A stretch of 11,122 nucleotides of DNA from Gemmatimonadaceae bacterium (GCA_025453855.1 JALOPO010000095.1:1-11122), one strand, 5' to 3'. Shown: positions 1 to 7,704, counted from the first letter of the stretch. Numbers and translations are program-made. Notes: generated from the sequence alone by a model not told the origin.

Positions 1-1446
1 GGGCTGCCAGCGCCCCACGTGCTTCGTCCAGCCGCGCGGCAGCAGGTAGCCGGCCTGCGTGTACCAGACGGTCCCGGTGCCGTGCATCGGGTAGCCGGCG
101 CCGGCGCCGTTGAAGGTCGGCTGCGTGAAGACGAACTGGTTGTTCGCGTCGCGCGTGGCGGGATTCGCGGTACCGATCGGCATGATGCCGATGTTGCGCA
201 CGTAGTTCGGCCCGTAGTCCATCCAGTAGTGGGCCGTGTGCACGGTGAGCGCGTCCTTGTCGTGACCGAGCGGGAGGTCGAGGAAGGCGTCGACGGCGAA
301 GTGGCGCATCGGCGACGTCACCCAGTCGCCGTTGCTGGTCGGCGTGGCGGCGCGCGACGCACCCGAGGGGGCGGGGTTCGCGACGTCGGTCGGGAGCACG
401 GCGCGTCGCGCGCCGCCCACCGTCACCGAGTCGCGCGGCTGCACGGAGCGCATCGCCTGCGGATGGTACTGGAAGCCGGCACCCACGTTGAAGACGCGCT
501 TGGTGCCGAGGTAGCTGCCGACGGTGAACGGCAGCACCTGGCTCTCCACTTCCAGGAAGTCCCAGTTGAAGTAGAGCTGGGGCATCATGGTGTTCGCGTT
601 CGGGTTCCAGTTCGCGATGTTGAATCGCGCCGGCGTGGCGACGAGCGCGTTGGTGGCCGCATTGTCCCCCGTGTTGACGGTGACCGTCCCCTGCTGGATC
701 ACGGTGTCCGGGAGGCCCGGACGCGGGACACGGATCGGCGGGAGCTGCACCGTCTGCACCGTGTTCCCCTGCGGGCCGCCGGCGATCTGGAACGGCTTGG
801 TGAGGATCGCCCGGTAGTTGAGCCGGTGGAAGAGCGTCCCCTTCGCGTAGAGGCCCATGGTGCGCGCGAACTGGTCGCTGGCGTCGATCGTGGTCCAGTT
901 GTAGATCGGCGCGTCGACCATCATGAAGTTCAGCGTCGCCGCGTTGGTCATGCGCGACAGCCCGCTCCAGGTGAGGATCCCGCCGCCGACGTAGAGGCCG
1001 TTGTTGACCTTGAACTCGCCCCACGTGTCGTGCACGAAGACCTGCGGGCGCTTGCCGTCGATCCCCGAGGTGCCGGCACCGATGTCGCCGCCCTGCAGGC
1101 CGCCGGAGTTGAAGGTCTGGTTGTTGACGCCGATGATCCAGAAGACGAGCACGCGCGGCGTGATCTGGATCTGGCCGTGCATGAGGATGCGCGTGCGCCG
1201 CACGCCGACGTCGAAGGTCTCGCGCTTGTCGGGGACGTTGTTCACCGCCGTCCCCGGGTTCTGCTGCATCATGCGCGTCCAGACCTGCGACCAGAGCGTG
1301 ATGCGCAGGAACGACGTGCTGTCCTTGTTGAGGTAGATCTTGGGACCGCCGCCGTAGCCGTCGAGGCCCTGTGCCTCGAGGTCGGCCGCCGGGACGGCGG
1401 CGACGAGCGCGCCGGCGATCGCGGCGCGGGTGAGCAGCTTGGGCAT
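1..1446 (-). CDS. Outer-membrane porin-like beta-barrel protein (3' end cut by window edge)
   Basis: This frame reads 482 codons from ATG 1446 to the left edge without a stop, so the C-terminus is missing. Residues 1-26 look like a signal peptide: MPKLL, then an alanine-rich hydrophobic stretch and cleavage near LEAQ/G. The rest is rich in alternating aromatic/polar strands typical of a beta-barrel, for example FLRITLW (46-52), VFVHDTWGEFKV (about 136-147) and DQFARTMGLYAKG (about 191-203). These recall porin-type proteins related to the phosphate-selective porin O/P group in Bacteroidetes-like bacteria; that is recalled similarity, not a search result. A GGAG lies 9 bases before the ATG and supports the start. 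The gene follows the MFS symporter by 148 bases, so the two may form an outer- and inner-membrane uptake pair. The substrate is unknown. It could instead be a general, non-selective porin. Confidence 0.78.
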   Translation of the reverse strand, partial: MPKLLTRAAIAGALVAAVPAADLEAQGLDGYGGGPKIYLNKDSTSFLRITLWSQVWTRMMQQNPGTAVNNVPDKRETFDVGVRRTRILMHGQIQITPRVLVFWIIGVNNQTFNSGGLQGGDIGAGTSGIDGKRPQVFVHDTWGEFKVNNGLYVGGGILTWSGLSRMTNAATLNFMMVDAPIYNWTTIDASDQFARTMGLYAKGTLFHRLNYRAILTKPFQIAGGPQGNTVQTVQLPPIRVPRPGLPDTVIQQGTVTVNTGDNAATNALVATPARFNIANWNPNANTMMPQLYFNWDFLEVESQVLPFTVGSYLGTKRVFNVGAGFQYHPQAMRSVQPRDSVTVGGARRAVLPTDVANPAPSGASRAATPTSNGDWVTSPMRHFAVDAFLDLPLGHDKDALTVHTAHYWMDYGPNYVRNIGIMPIGTANPATRDANNQFVFTQPTFNGAGAGYPMHGTGTVWYTQAGYLLPRGWTKHVGRWQP

Positions 1447-1529
1447 CTGGTGCGACTCCGCGTGGTGGGGAACGGGCGGCGCGAGGGGCGCGCAGGGGTC
1501 GCGCCGGCGGGCGGGCGCACGCCGGGCGT

Positions 1530-1550
1530 CGGGGGCGCGTGGCGCCCCCG
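1530..1550 (-). terminator. GC hairpin between the MFS and porin genes
   Basis: A perfect 9-bp inverted repeat (CGGGGGCGC / GCGCCCCCG) with a GTG loop lies 45 bases past the MFS stop and 84 bases before the porin start. No T-tract follows on the minus strand. It may be a weak or Rho-assisted terminator that reduces read-through into the porin, or a 3'-end mRNA stabiliser. The flanking sequence is also very GC-rich. Confidence 0.45.
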
Positions 1551-1594
1551 GGAACTGCCGTGCAGCGATGTGCGAGCGAGCCGACGCGCGGCGC

Positions 1595-2971
1595 TCAGGC
1601 GCCGTCGTGGAGCTCCACGTGCCGCGTGTCGCGCAGCACGAGCGCGCCGATGATCGCCGACACGCCGGCGACCACGATCGGGTAGACGAGCCCCGCGAAG
1701 CGGTTGCCCGTGGCCCCCACCGCCCAGACGGCGATCAGCGGGAGCCAGCCGCCGAACCAGCCGTTGCCCACGTGATAGGGGAGCGACATGGCGGTGTAGC
1801 GGATGCGCGCCGGGTAGCTCTCCACCAGGTAGGCCGCGATCGGGCCGTAGGTCATGGCCACGAAGAGCATCATCGCGAAGACGCAGGCCACGAGCACCGG
1901 GACGTTGAGCGGATCGGCGGCCGCACTCATTGCCCGGAAGAGCGGGTAGTAGCAGAGCGCCGCCAGCAGGTTGCCACCCACCAGCAGCTGCTTGCGCCCG
2001 ATGCGATCCGACAGCGCGCCGAAGACGAGGATGAACGGCGTGCCCAGCGCGAGCGCCATCGCGATCACGAAGTAGCTCGTCTGCAGCGGGACGTTGAGCA
2101 CCTTCTGCAGGAAGAAGAGCGCGTAGAACTGCCCCGTGTAGAAGACGACCGCCTGTCCCGCGGTGACGCCGAAGAGCGAGACGAGGAAGCGCTTCCACCC
2201 GACCCACGTGCCGAACGCCTCGCGCACCGGCATCTGGCTCGTCTTGCCGGCCGCCTTCATCTCCACGAAGACCGGCGACTCCTGCATGCGGCGCCGGATG
2301 ATGTACGAGAGCACCACCAGCACGGCGCTGAGCAGGAACGGGATGCGCCACCCCCACGCCGCGAAGGCCGTCTCGCCGACCACGGTGCGGATGCTCAGGT
2401 TCACCACCAGCGCCAGCACGAGGCCGAGCGTGGCGGTGGTCTGGATGAACGACGTGAAGTAGCCGCGCCGCCCCTTCGGTGAGTGCTCGGCCACGTAGAT
2501 CGCGGCGCCACCGTACTCGCCGCCGATGGCCAGCCCCTGCGCGAGGCGCAACGCGACGAGCAGGACCGGCGCGAGGATGCCGACCGACGCGAAGGTCGGG
2601 AGGAGGCCGATCGCCGCCGTCGCCCCGCCCATGATGAGCAGCGTCACGAGGAACGCGTACTTGCGCCCCACGATGTCGCCGATGCGCCCGAAGACGACCG
2701 CGCCGAGCGGCCGCACCGCGAAGCCCGCACCGTGCGTGGCGAGCGTGCTCAGGAAGGCGACCGTCTCGTTGCCCTTGGGATAGAAGTGCGTGGCCAGGAT
2801 CGTGGCCAGCGTGCCGAAGACGAAGAAGTCGTACCACTCGATGATCGTCCCCGCGCTGGACGCGGCGATCACGGTGCGGATCTTCGATCGCTCATCGGTG
2901 CTCGTCTCGCCGACGGCGGTGCCGCGCAGCGGGGCCGGCGCGGCGATGGCCGCGGCGGTCGTGGGCTCCAT
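1595..2971 (-). CDS. MFS transporter, metabolite:H+ symporter (MHS) type
   Basis: This 458-residue inner-membrane protein has about 12 predicted membrane segments. MHS-family marks are visible: EWYDFFVFG in TM1 (45-53), loop 2-3 signature GRIGDIVGRK (95-104), RLAQGLAIGGEYGG in TM4 (142-155), WRIPFLLS (208-215), the second-half loop signature ALSDRIGRK (319-327) and ESYPARIRY (384-392). MHS proteins import organic acids or zwitterions such as alpha-ketoglutarate, shikimate, proline, betaine or citrate with protons; which one applies here cannot be read from sequence. The C-terminus is short (RDTRHVELHDGA), so the osmosensing coiled coil of ProP is absent. GGAGG sits 4 bases before ATG 2971. 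The leader carries two hairpins and an upstream promoter-like element. The porin lies 148 bases downstream. Confidence 0.9.
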   Translation of the reverse strand: MEPTTAAAIAAPAPLRGTAVGETSTDERSKIRTVIAASSAGTIIEWYDFFVFGTLATILATHFYPKGNETVAFLSTLATHGAGFAVRPLGAVVFGRIGDIVGRKYAFLVTLLIMGGATAAIGLLPTFASVGILAPVLLVALRLAQGLAIGGEYGGAAIYVAEHSPKGRRGYFTSFIQTTATLGLVLALVVNLSIRTVVGETAFAAWGWRIPFLLSAVLVVLSYIIRRRMQESPVFVEMKAAGKTSQMPVREAFGTWVGWKRFLVSLFGVTAGQAVVFYTGQFYALFFLQKVLNVPLQTSYFVIAMALALGTPFILVFGALSDRIGRKQLLVGGNLLAALCYYPLFRAMSAAADPLNVPVLVACVFAMMLFVAMTYGPIAAYLVESYPARIRYTAMSLPYHVGNGWFGGWLPLIAVWAVGATGNRFAGLVYPIVVAGVSAIIGALVLRDTRHVELHDGA

Positions 2972-2987
2972 TCGTCCTCCGTGGTGT

Positions 2988-3004
2988 CGTGCACTACCTG
3001 CACG
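2988..3004 (-). promoter_or_regulatory. Inverted repeat just upstream of the MFS ribosome-binding site
   Basis: CGTGCA-N5-TGCACG is a perfect 6-bp inverted repeat ending 7 bases upstream of the GGAGG. It could fold in the mRNA and affect ribosome access, or be a dimeric repressor operator. Chance occurrence is possible in such GC-rich sequence. Confidence 0.35.
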
Positions 3005-3010
3005 GCACGG

Positions 3011-3030
3011 CGGGTGCGCCTGCGCACCCG
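3011..3030 (-). promoter_or_regulatory. Leader hairpin upstream of the MFS gene
   Basis: CGGGTGCGC / GCGCACCCG is a perfect 9-bp inverted repeat separated by two bases, about 40 bases upstream of the MFS start and 6 bases from the next inverted repeat (2988-3004). It lies inside the predicted 5' leader if the promoter at 3192-3219 is real. It could be an attenuator stem or an operator. No known riboswitch fold was recognised. Confidence 0.4.
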
Positions 3031-3191
3031 TCGGACCTGCGACCGGTTCGTCGCGACGGATTCCCTGCTCTGCCGCGCGGCGACGCCCTTCCGGCAGTGC
3101 GCCACGCGTTCCTCATCCAACTCCCGGGACGCTCGATCAGCTCCCGACGCCGTGCCCGCCGCACGACGAAACCGTGACGCGAGCGGGGGGA

Positions 3192-3219
3192 ACCCTACGG
3201 CCCCGAGCAGGCATGTCAA
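3192..3219 (-). promoter_or_regulatory. Candidate sigma-70-type promoter for the MFS (and porin) genes
   Basis: On the minus strand a perfect TTGACA (3219-3214) is followed after 16 bases by TAGGGT (3197-3192). The pair fits the -35/-10 pattern of high-GC bacteria, where the -10 is often TAGRRT-like. Transcription would begin near 3185 and leave a leader of about 210 bases before the MFS ATG. It is the only perfect TTGACA-type box I found upstream of a gene in this window. Confidence 0.5.
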
Positions 3220-3305
3220 CGGTTACCACGATTCGAACCATTGCCATCGGTCACGACGCACACGGGCTCGGCAAGGTGCTGCTGGCGTGCGTGTGCCGCG
3301 TGCGG

Positions 3306-3459
3306 GGCGGGCCGCGATGATGCGATGGAGCGCGATGCGCCGCGAAGAAGGCCGATGGAATGGCTGACGGTGCATGCGGAGCCTGCCGCATGCACCGTCA
3401 GCCATTCACATGCCTTCCTTCGCGCCACGTCGCGCTCCATCGCATCATCGCGGCCCGCC
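3306..3459. repeat. 154-bp near-palindrome (74-bp arms, 6-base loop)
   Basis: The arms are 3306-3379 and 3386-3459, with AGCCTG between them. The outer 30 bp (3306-3335 against 3430-3459) and the inner 22 bp (3358-3379 against 3386-3407) are perfect complements. The 22 bases between these blocks are diverged and need small gaps to align. It starts 81 bases past the G8-gene stop. It carries no protein. It could be a MITE-like element or an extended REP/cruciform element; no clear target-site duplication flanks it. Confidence 0.85.
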
Positions 3460-3498
3460 GTTCGCCGTCCGCCGTCCGCCGTCCGCCGTCCGCCGTCA
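3457..3498. repeat. 7-bp tandem repeat GCCGTCC, six units
   Basis: Six consecutive 7-bp units run from 3457: GCCGTTC, four exact GCCGTCC copies, then GCCGTCA. The array abuts the right end of the 154-bp near-palindrome, overlapping it by three bases, and ends about 40 bases from the G8-gene stop. The 7-base period rules out a codon-based explanation. It is likely to vary in copy number. Confidence 0.9.
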
Positions 3499-3539
3499 CG
3501 GCTCACCGCTCGCCCACACGCGGACGATGCCGGCCCGGC

Positions 3540-5942
3540 TCAGCGCGGCTCGATGAACAGCGCCGCCCAGTCGCGACCGTCACGCACCTGCAGCCGCAGG
3601 TGCACCACGCGCGCCGTGCGGTCGTGCCAGTACGTGTTCCCCGCCCCCGCATCGAGCTCGGCGAGGCTTGCGGCCTCGGCGATCGGGCGCCCGCTGTCGT
3701 AGTCGCGGATCACGCGCACGCTGGCGTGCGGCGTGGGCACGATCAGGCGCACCCAGTCGCCGGCCTGCGCGCCACGCAGGAAGAGCTGCGGGCGCTGCGC
3801 CGGCGACGCCGGCCACGACACCGTGTACGTGCGCTCGCGGAGCGCCGTCATGTTGCTCCACTGCGGGTTGCCGGGGATCCCCACCAGCGAGACGCTCACC
3901 CCGTCGTCGCGGCGCAGCGTGTAGGGCGCAACCGCCTCGCGATTCGCTCCCTCGACCAGCAGGTTCACGTAGCGGTGCGGGCAGTTCCACGCCCCCCACT
4001 CCGGCCGACGCACGCACTCGGCCGTGAGCAGGAACGGCGTGTTGTTCACCACGCTGCGCCCCGCCTGCCCCGTCACGCTCCCGTCGCGATCCATGAACAG
4101 CGCCGCCTTGTCGCCGTCGCGATCGGGCTGCGGCTCCTCGAGCAGCACCTGGTTCGCGTTGGTGAAGGCGAGCGTGCGCGCGTCGTTGCGGGCGTCGATC
4201 GAGAACGAGTTGCGGCGATTGTAGCCGAGCGCCCCCGCCCGCGTCCCGGTGAAGTTGGCGAAGGTCGTCCCCTCGGCGCTCACCGTGCCGTCGTAGAACT
4301 GGTAGCCGGTGATGAACGGCGACGCGCCGAGCGTGGATGTCGTGGAGACGTTCGCCGAGGTGCCGATCACCACGCCGCCGCGCAGCCGCGTGCGGCTGCT
4401 CGCGAAGGTCGCGCCGATGTGGTTGTCGGCGAGCACCGGGTCGACCAGCACGTGGTCCGACCCGCGCAGCCAGACCGCACGGTCGGTGTGCTTGTAGGCG
4501 ACGAAGTTCCGGAACTCCGCCACCACCGCCGGCGCGTTGTCCTGCGCCGGCACGGCGCGCGGCTGGTACGACGTCACCTCGGTGGTGAGGTCGGCGCGCG
4601 GCCCATCGTCGACGTTGAGCCCCACACCGAAGTACGAGTGCGAGACGTTGTCGGTGAACTCGCCGAGCGGCGTGCGGCGCGGCAGGTCGGGCTGGCCGGC
4701 GCTCGGGCCGGTGGGACGGTCGGGGAGCGCGTACCAGTAGCCGATGCCGGTGCCACCGGCGGCCACGTTGCCGCGCACGACGTTGTCGGGATTGGTGATC
4801 CAGAACGTCGAGGGGCGCTGGTCGCTGGGGAGCAGCCGGTTGGCCTGCGCCGGCACGCGCGTCGTCATGCCGAGGTTGCCCACGAGCCGGTTCTTCGACT
4901 CCGAGCCGTCCTCGAGGAAGTAGCCGTGTCCCCAGTGGTCGTGGCAGACGTTGCGCTCCACGAGGAGCTCGTCGGTGCCGTGCACGGTGACGCAGCGCGA
5001 GTTGCTCTTCCAGACGCTGTTGCCGCGGAAGTACTGCCCCGGCACCGCGTCGGCCATGTGCCAGTGCATCGGGTAGCGCGCGAGCAGCTGCCGCTGCCCC
5101 ATCCGATGGAACTCGGTCCCCTCGACGCGCGCCGTGCCCCCCTTCATGACCATCACGTGACCGCCGAAGCCCTGCGCCTGCCCGCTCGTGTCGCTGCGCA
5201 CCACCACGTTGCGCGTGAGGAGCGCGACCTCGGCGCGTTCGTCGAGGCGGCGGCCGGCGATCGTCTGCACCTCGCCCCAGTGCTGCCAGCGCAATGCGCT
5301 GTCGAGCGTCACGGTGGCGCCGTTCACCGCCGTGATGGTGCGCTCCTCGAAGCGGTTCGGATCGAAGTCCGAGCTCGCGACCACGATCCGCTCGCCGACG
5401 CGCCACCCCGGCGCCTGCTCGAGGGTGAGCGTGGTCGCTCCCTGCGCCGCCGTCGCGTTCAGGCGCAGCCAGGTGGTGCGCGTCTCGCCATGCAGGTCGA
5501 GGCGCCCGTTCCCCATCACGCCGATCACCTTGTCGCCCATCCCCATCACGTCGTCGCCGTCACGCTGGCCGGTGAGCGTGATGATCCCCTTGCGGCGGAA
5601 GGGGCGCGCCTCGGTCCCGATCTCGAGCGCGCCGTGGACCATGATCCACTGCGTGCGCAGCTCGAGATCCTTGTCGTCGAAGGCGAGCGTGCCGTCGATG
5701 GTGAGGTTGGCGAGCGGGGGCGGCGTGGTGTCGAGCACGACCAGCGTGCTCTCCGGGATCACCACCGCGCTCCCGCTGTCGGGGAGGCGCCCGTTGGGCC
5801 AGGTGCGCGGGTCGCTCCAGCGACGCACCGCGTTGATGCCGGGGCCGCGCTCCGCGACGATCCCGGTCCCCTCGTCACCGCTGCACGCGGCGAGCCCCGT
5901 CGCCGCCAGCAGCATCACCCCGAACCATCGTCCCCGTCCCAT
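3540..5942 (-). CDS. G8-domain / parallel beta-helix lipoprotein, CEMIP/TMEM2-like
   Basis: This 800-residue protein begins with a lipoprotein signal (MLLAATGLAAC, lipobox Cys20, Ser at +2), so it is probably lipid-anchored, likely in the outer membrane. Residues about 40-125 form a G8 domain (RRWSDPRTWPNGRLP, then NLTIDGTLAF and ITLTG). Residues about 240-620 look like a right-handed beta-helix. Stretches resemble the animal hyaluronan-degrading proteins CEMIP and TMEM2: MGQRQ..ARYPMHWHM (281-296), RCVTVHGTDELLV (316-328), HGYFLEDGSE (339-348), LLPSD (370-374), STFWITNPDN (378-387), AVWLRGSDH (489-497), MDRDGSV (617-623) and a C-terminal GDWVRLIVPTPHASV / NTYWHD region (728-773). The order matches CEMIP as I recall it. 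Carbohydrate binding or cleavage is inferred; activity on hyaluronan is not shown. A GAGGGAG lies 4 bases before the ATG. Confidence 0.88.
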   Translation of the reverse strand: MGRGRWFGVMLLAATGLAACSGDEGTGIVAERGPGINAVRRWSDPRTWPNGRLPDSGSAVVIPESTLVVLDTTPPPLANLTIDGTLAFDDKDLELRTQWIMVHGALEIGTEARPFRRKGIITLTGQRDGDDVMGMGDKVIGVMGNGRLDLHGETRTTWLRLNATAAQGATTLTLEQAPGWRVGERIVVASSDFDPNRFEERTITAVNGATVTLDSALRWQHWGEVQTIAGRRLDERAEVALLTRNVVVRSDTSGQAQGFGGHVMVMKGGTARVEGTEFHRMGQRQLLARYPMHWHMADAVPGQYFRGNSVWKSNSRCVTVHGTDELLVERNVCHDHWGHGYFLEDGSESKNRLVGNLGMTTRVPAQANRLLPSDQRPSTFWITNPDNVVRGNVAAGGTGIGYWYALPDRPTGPSAGQPDLPRRTPLGEFTDNVSHSYFGVGLNVDDGPRADLTTEVTSYQPRAVPAQDNAPAVVAEFRNFVAYKHTDRAVWLRGSDHVLVDPVLADNHIGATFASSRTRLRGGVVIGTSANVSTTSTLGASPFITGYQFYDGTVSAEGTTFANFTGTRAGALGYNRRNSFSIDARNDARTLAFTNANQVLLEEPQPDRDGDKAALFMDRDGSVTGQAGRSVVNNTPFLLTAECVRRPEWGAWNCPHRYVNLLVEGANREAVAPYTLRRDDGVSVSLVGIPGNPQWSNMTALRERTYTVSWPASPAQRPQLFLRGAQAGDWVRLIVPTPHASVRVIRDYDSGRPIAEAASLAELDAGAGNTYWHDRTARVVHLRLQVRDGRDWAALFIEPR

Positions 5943-6006
5943 CGGTCTCCCTCGCCACGTCGCGGTGAGTGCCGGGCATCACGAACGGGCGCGAGGGTGG
6001 CGCGCC

Positions 6007-6023
6007 ATCGTCCCGAGGACGAT
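6007..6023 (-). promoter_or_regulatory. Small hairpin in the leader of the G8 gene
   Basis: ATCGTCC-CGA-GGACGAT is a perfect 7-bp stem with a 3-base loop, 65 bases upstream of the G8-lipoprotein start. It may be an operator or a leader stem. No promoter could be identified with confidence in 5943-6127. Confidence 0.25.
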
Positions 6024-6127
6024 CGCCCGCACCTCCGGTCACCCGCACCCGAACGGCGGGCGCTCGATCCGCACGCCGACCGTCGTCGTCGCGCGGGCCG
6101 CGTCCGGAGCGTGCCCATCCAATGCGT

Positions 6128-6162
6128 ACGGGCGGCCCCGGTGCAAGACCGGGGCCGCCCGT
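6128..6162 (-). terminator. Strong hairpin downstream of the VPS10/BNR gene
   Basis: A perfect 15-bp stem (6128-6142 with 6148-6162) closes a GCAAG loop, 40 bases past the stop at 6202-6204. It is very stable, but no T-tract follows on either strand. The likely role is transcription termination or 3'-end protection between this gene and the G8 gene. Confidence 0.7.
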
Positions 6163-6201
6163 CGTGACGTGCTGCGTGGTGCGATCAGCCGTGACGGATC
6201 A

Positions 6202-7704
6202 TCACGGTTCGCGCCTCTCGCGCGCTGCCTCCTCCTCCTCGTCCTCGAAGAGCGAGCTCGATCCCGTGAGGTTGCCGAGCCGCTCCACGCGGATCGACTG
6301 CTTCTGCACCTCGGTGCCGTAGGTGAAGGTGGCGAGATAGTCGCCAGCCTTCACCATCGGCCCCGCGCCGCCGCCGCGGCCGGGCCGGAAGAGGTTCCCT
6401 TCCATGCCGCGGAACGCCTGGAAGATCTGGCTCATCGCCCCCATGTTCGGCGCGCCGCCGCCGGCCTGCGCGCCCTCTCCCTGCGCCGCTGCCCCTGGCG
6501 CGCCACCGGCCGCGCCGCGCCCGGCGCTCTCGCCCGGACGATCGGCGAAGCGCGGGATGCCCGGCAGCGCGCCGGCGCCGCCGCCACCCTGCATCATCTG
6601 CGACATCATCTCCTCGGTTCGCCCGCCGAGGATCATGTTGCGCGCGAACTTGATCTGCGTGGTGTCGGCGTTCGGCTCCTTCGCCAGCGAGTCGAAGATC
6701 GCGACCATGCGCACGTTGTTGCGGATGCTGTCACGCTTCTCGGCCGGCGACAGCGGCTTGGCCGCGGGACGACGGCCGCGCAGGTCCCACGTCACGCGGT
6801 GCAGCCCGGCCGCGCCCGAGCCGTTCAGCGTGCGCACCGTGTCGCCCATGGCGTCGGTGATCACGATCGAGACGCGCTTCCCCGGCTGGCTCTCGGTGAT
6901 GCGGTACTGCAGGTCGGCACCCATCGCCGGCGACATGGCGCCGAAGCGCTTGTGGCCGTTCTCGCCGCTCGCGCCACCGGCCGAGCTGGGCGACTGCCCC
7001 ATCGCGTAGGCGATGCGGGGCTCGAAGAGGTGCACCTTCTTCGCCGCGATGGCGGGCGTCATCTGCTGCAGCGGACCGATGTCGACCACGTAGATGCTGC
7101 GCCCGTGCGTGCCGGCGATCAGCTCGCGATCACGCGGATGAATGCGCAGGTCGTGCACCGGCACCGTCGGCAGCCCGGTCATGAACTTCTGCCAGCTCCC
7201 GCCGCGATCCATCGACACGTAGACGCCCACGTCGGTGCCGACATAGAGCAGGTTCCGGTTCACGGGATCCTCACGGATCACGTGCACGAAGTCGGGGCCA
7301 CCGGTCGGCAGGTTGGCCGCGATCGAGCGGAAGGTCGCGCCACCGTCGGTCGTCATGTAGACGTAGGGGGCGAAGTCGCCGCGACGGTGGTTGTCGAAGG
7401 TGACGTAGAAGGTGTTCGCGTCGGCGCCGCTCGGCTCCACGCGCGACACGTACGTCTCCACCGGCACGCCCGGGAAGCGTCCCGTGAGCTTGTCCCACGT
7501 CGTGCCGTCGTTGCGCGACAGCCAGACGTTGCCGTCATCGGTGCCGGCCAGGAGCATGCCGACCTTCACCGGCGACTCGGCCAGCGCGGTGATCGTGCCG
7601 TAGGTCTCGGCCCCGGTCAGGTCGGGGGTGATGCCGCCCGTCTCCTTGAGCGCGATGCGGAGCTTCACCGGGTCGGCGTTCGACAGGTCGGGCGAGATCA
7701 CCAT
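6202..7704 (-). CDS. C-terminal part of the split VPS10/BNR-propeller protein
   Basis: This 500-residue frame starts at an internal ATG (7704) with no convincing Shine-Dalgarno sequence and no signal peptide, so it is probably not a natural start. The family-like frame is already open from about 7722 (RRGDDL). Three BNR/Asp-box motifs are visible: SRNDGTTW (63-70), TTDGGATF (118-125) and SMDRGGSW (164-171). HPRDRELIAGTHGRSIYVV (189-207) is a conserved late-propeller strand. Residues about 275-310 (VSIVITDAMGDTVRTL, HRVTWDLRG) and 451-475 (KAGDYLATFTYG) resemble a FlgD-like Ig fold. Between them lies a Gly/Ala/Pro-rich stretch (about 373-420). The C-terminus is highly charged (EDEEEEAARERREP). 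Without its N-terminal half it would lack export and half the propeller. A strong hairpin follows the stop. Confidence 0.75.
   Translation of the reverse strand: MVISPDLSNADPVKLRIALKETGGITPDLTGAETYGTITALAESPVKVGMLLAGTDDGNVWLSRNDGTTWDKLTGRFPGVPVETYVSRVEPSGADANTFYVTFDNHRRGDFAPYVYMTTDGGATFRSIAANLPTGGPDFVHVIREDPVNRNLLYVGTDVGVYVSMDRGGSWQKFMTGLPTVPVHDLRIHPRDRELIAGTHGRSIYVVDIGPLQQMTPAIAAKKVHLFEPRIAYAMGQSPSSAGGASGENGHKRFGAMSPAMGADLQYRITESQPGKRVSIVITDAMGDTVRTLNGSGAAGLHRVTWDLRGRRPAAKPLSPAEKRDSIRNNVRMVAIFDSLAKEPNADTTQIKFARNMILGGRTEEMMSQMMQGGGGAGALPGIPRFADRPGESAGRGAAGGAPGAAAQGEGAQAGGGAPNMGAMSQIFQAFRGMEGNLFRPGRGGGAGPMVKAGDYLATFTYGTEVQKQSIRVERLGNLTGSSSLFEDEEEEAARERREP

Larger units (their letters stand above)
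2972..3539. other. Intergenic region between the G8 lipoprotein and MFS genes
   Basis: This 568-base gap holds no convincing gene; short frames on both strands lack recognisable protein features. From the G8 side it contains a 7-bp tandem repeat (3457-3498), a 154-bp near-palindrome (3306-3459), a TTGACA/TAGGGT promoter-like pair (3192-3219), two hairpins (3011-3030 and 2988-3004) and the MFS ribosome-binding site (2976-2980). Confidence 0.7.

Noticed and set aside
2869..3219. Small open frames in the gap upstream of the MFS gene, both strands
   Set aside because: They overlap the promoter and hairpins, have no good ribosome-binding site and show no protein-like composition.
3306..3459. CRISPR repeat or attachment site reading of the palindrome
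   Set aside because: There is only one palindrome, no regular spacers and no integrase or cas gene nearby.
3360..6167. 935-residue open frame on the plus strand (and similar frames at 19-1653, 5188-7824 and 7628-9718)
   Set aside because: It lies opposite well-supported genes, is rich in Arg/Ala/Gly/His with no domain or signal features, and is explained by GC-rich third codon positions of the minus-strand genes.
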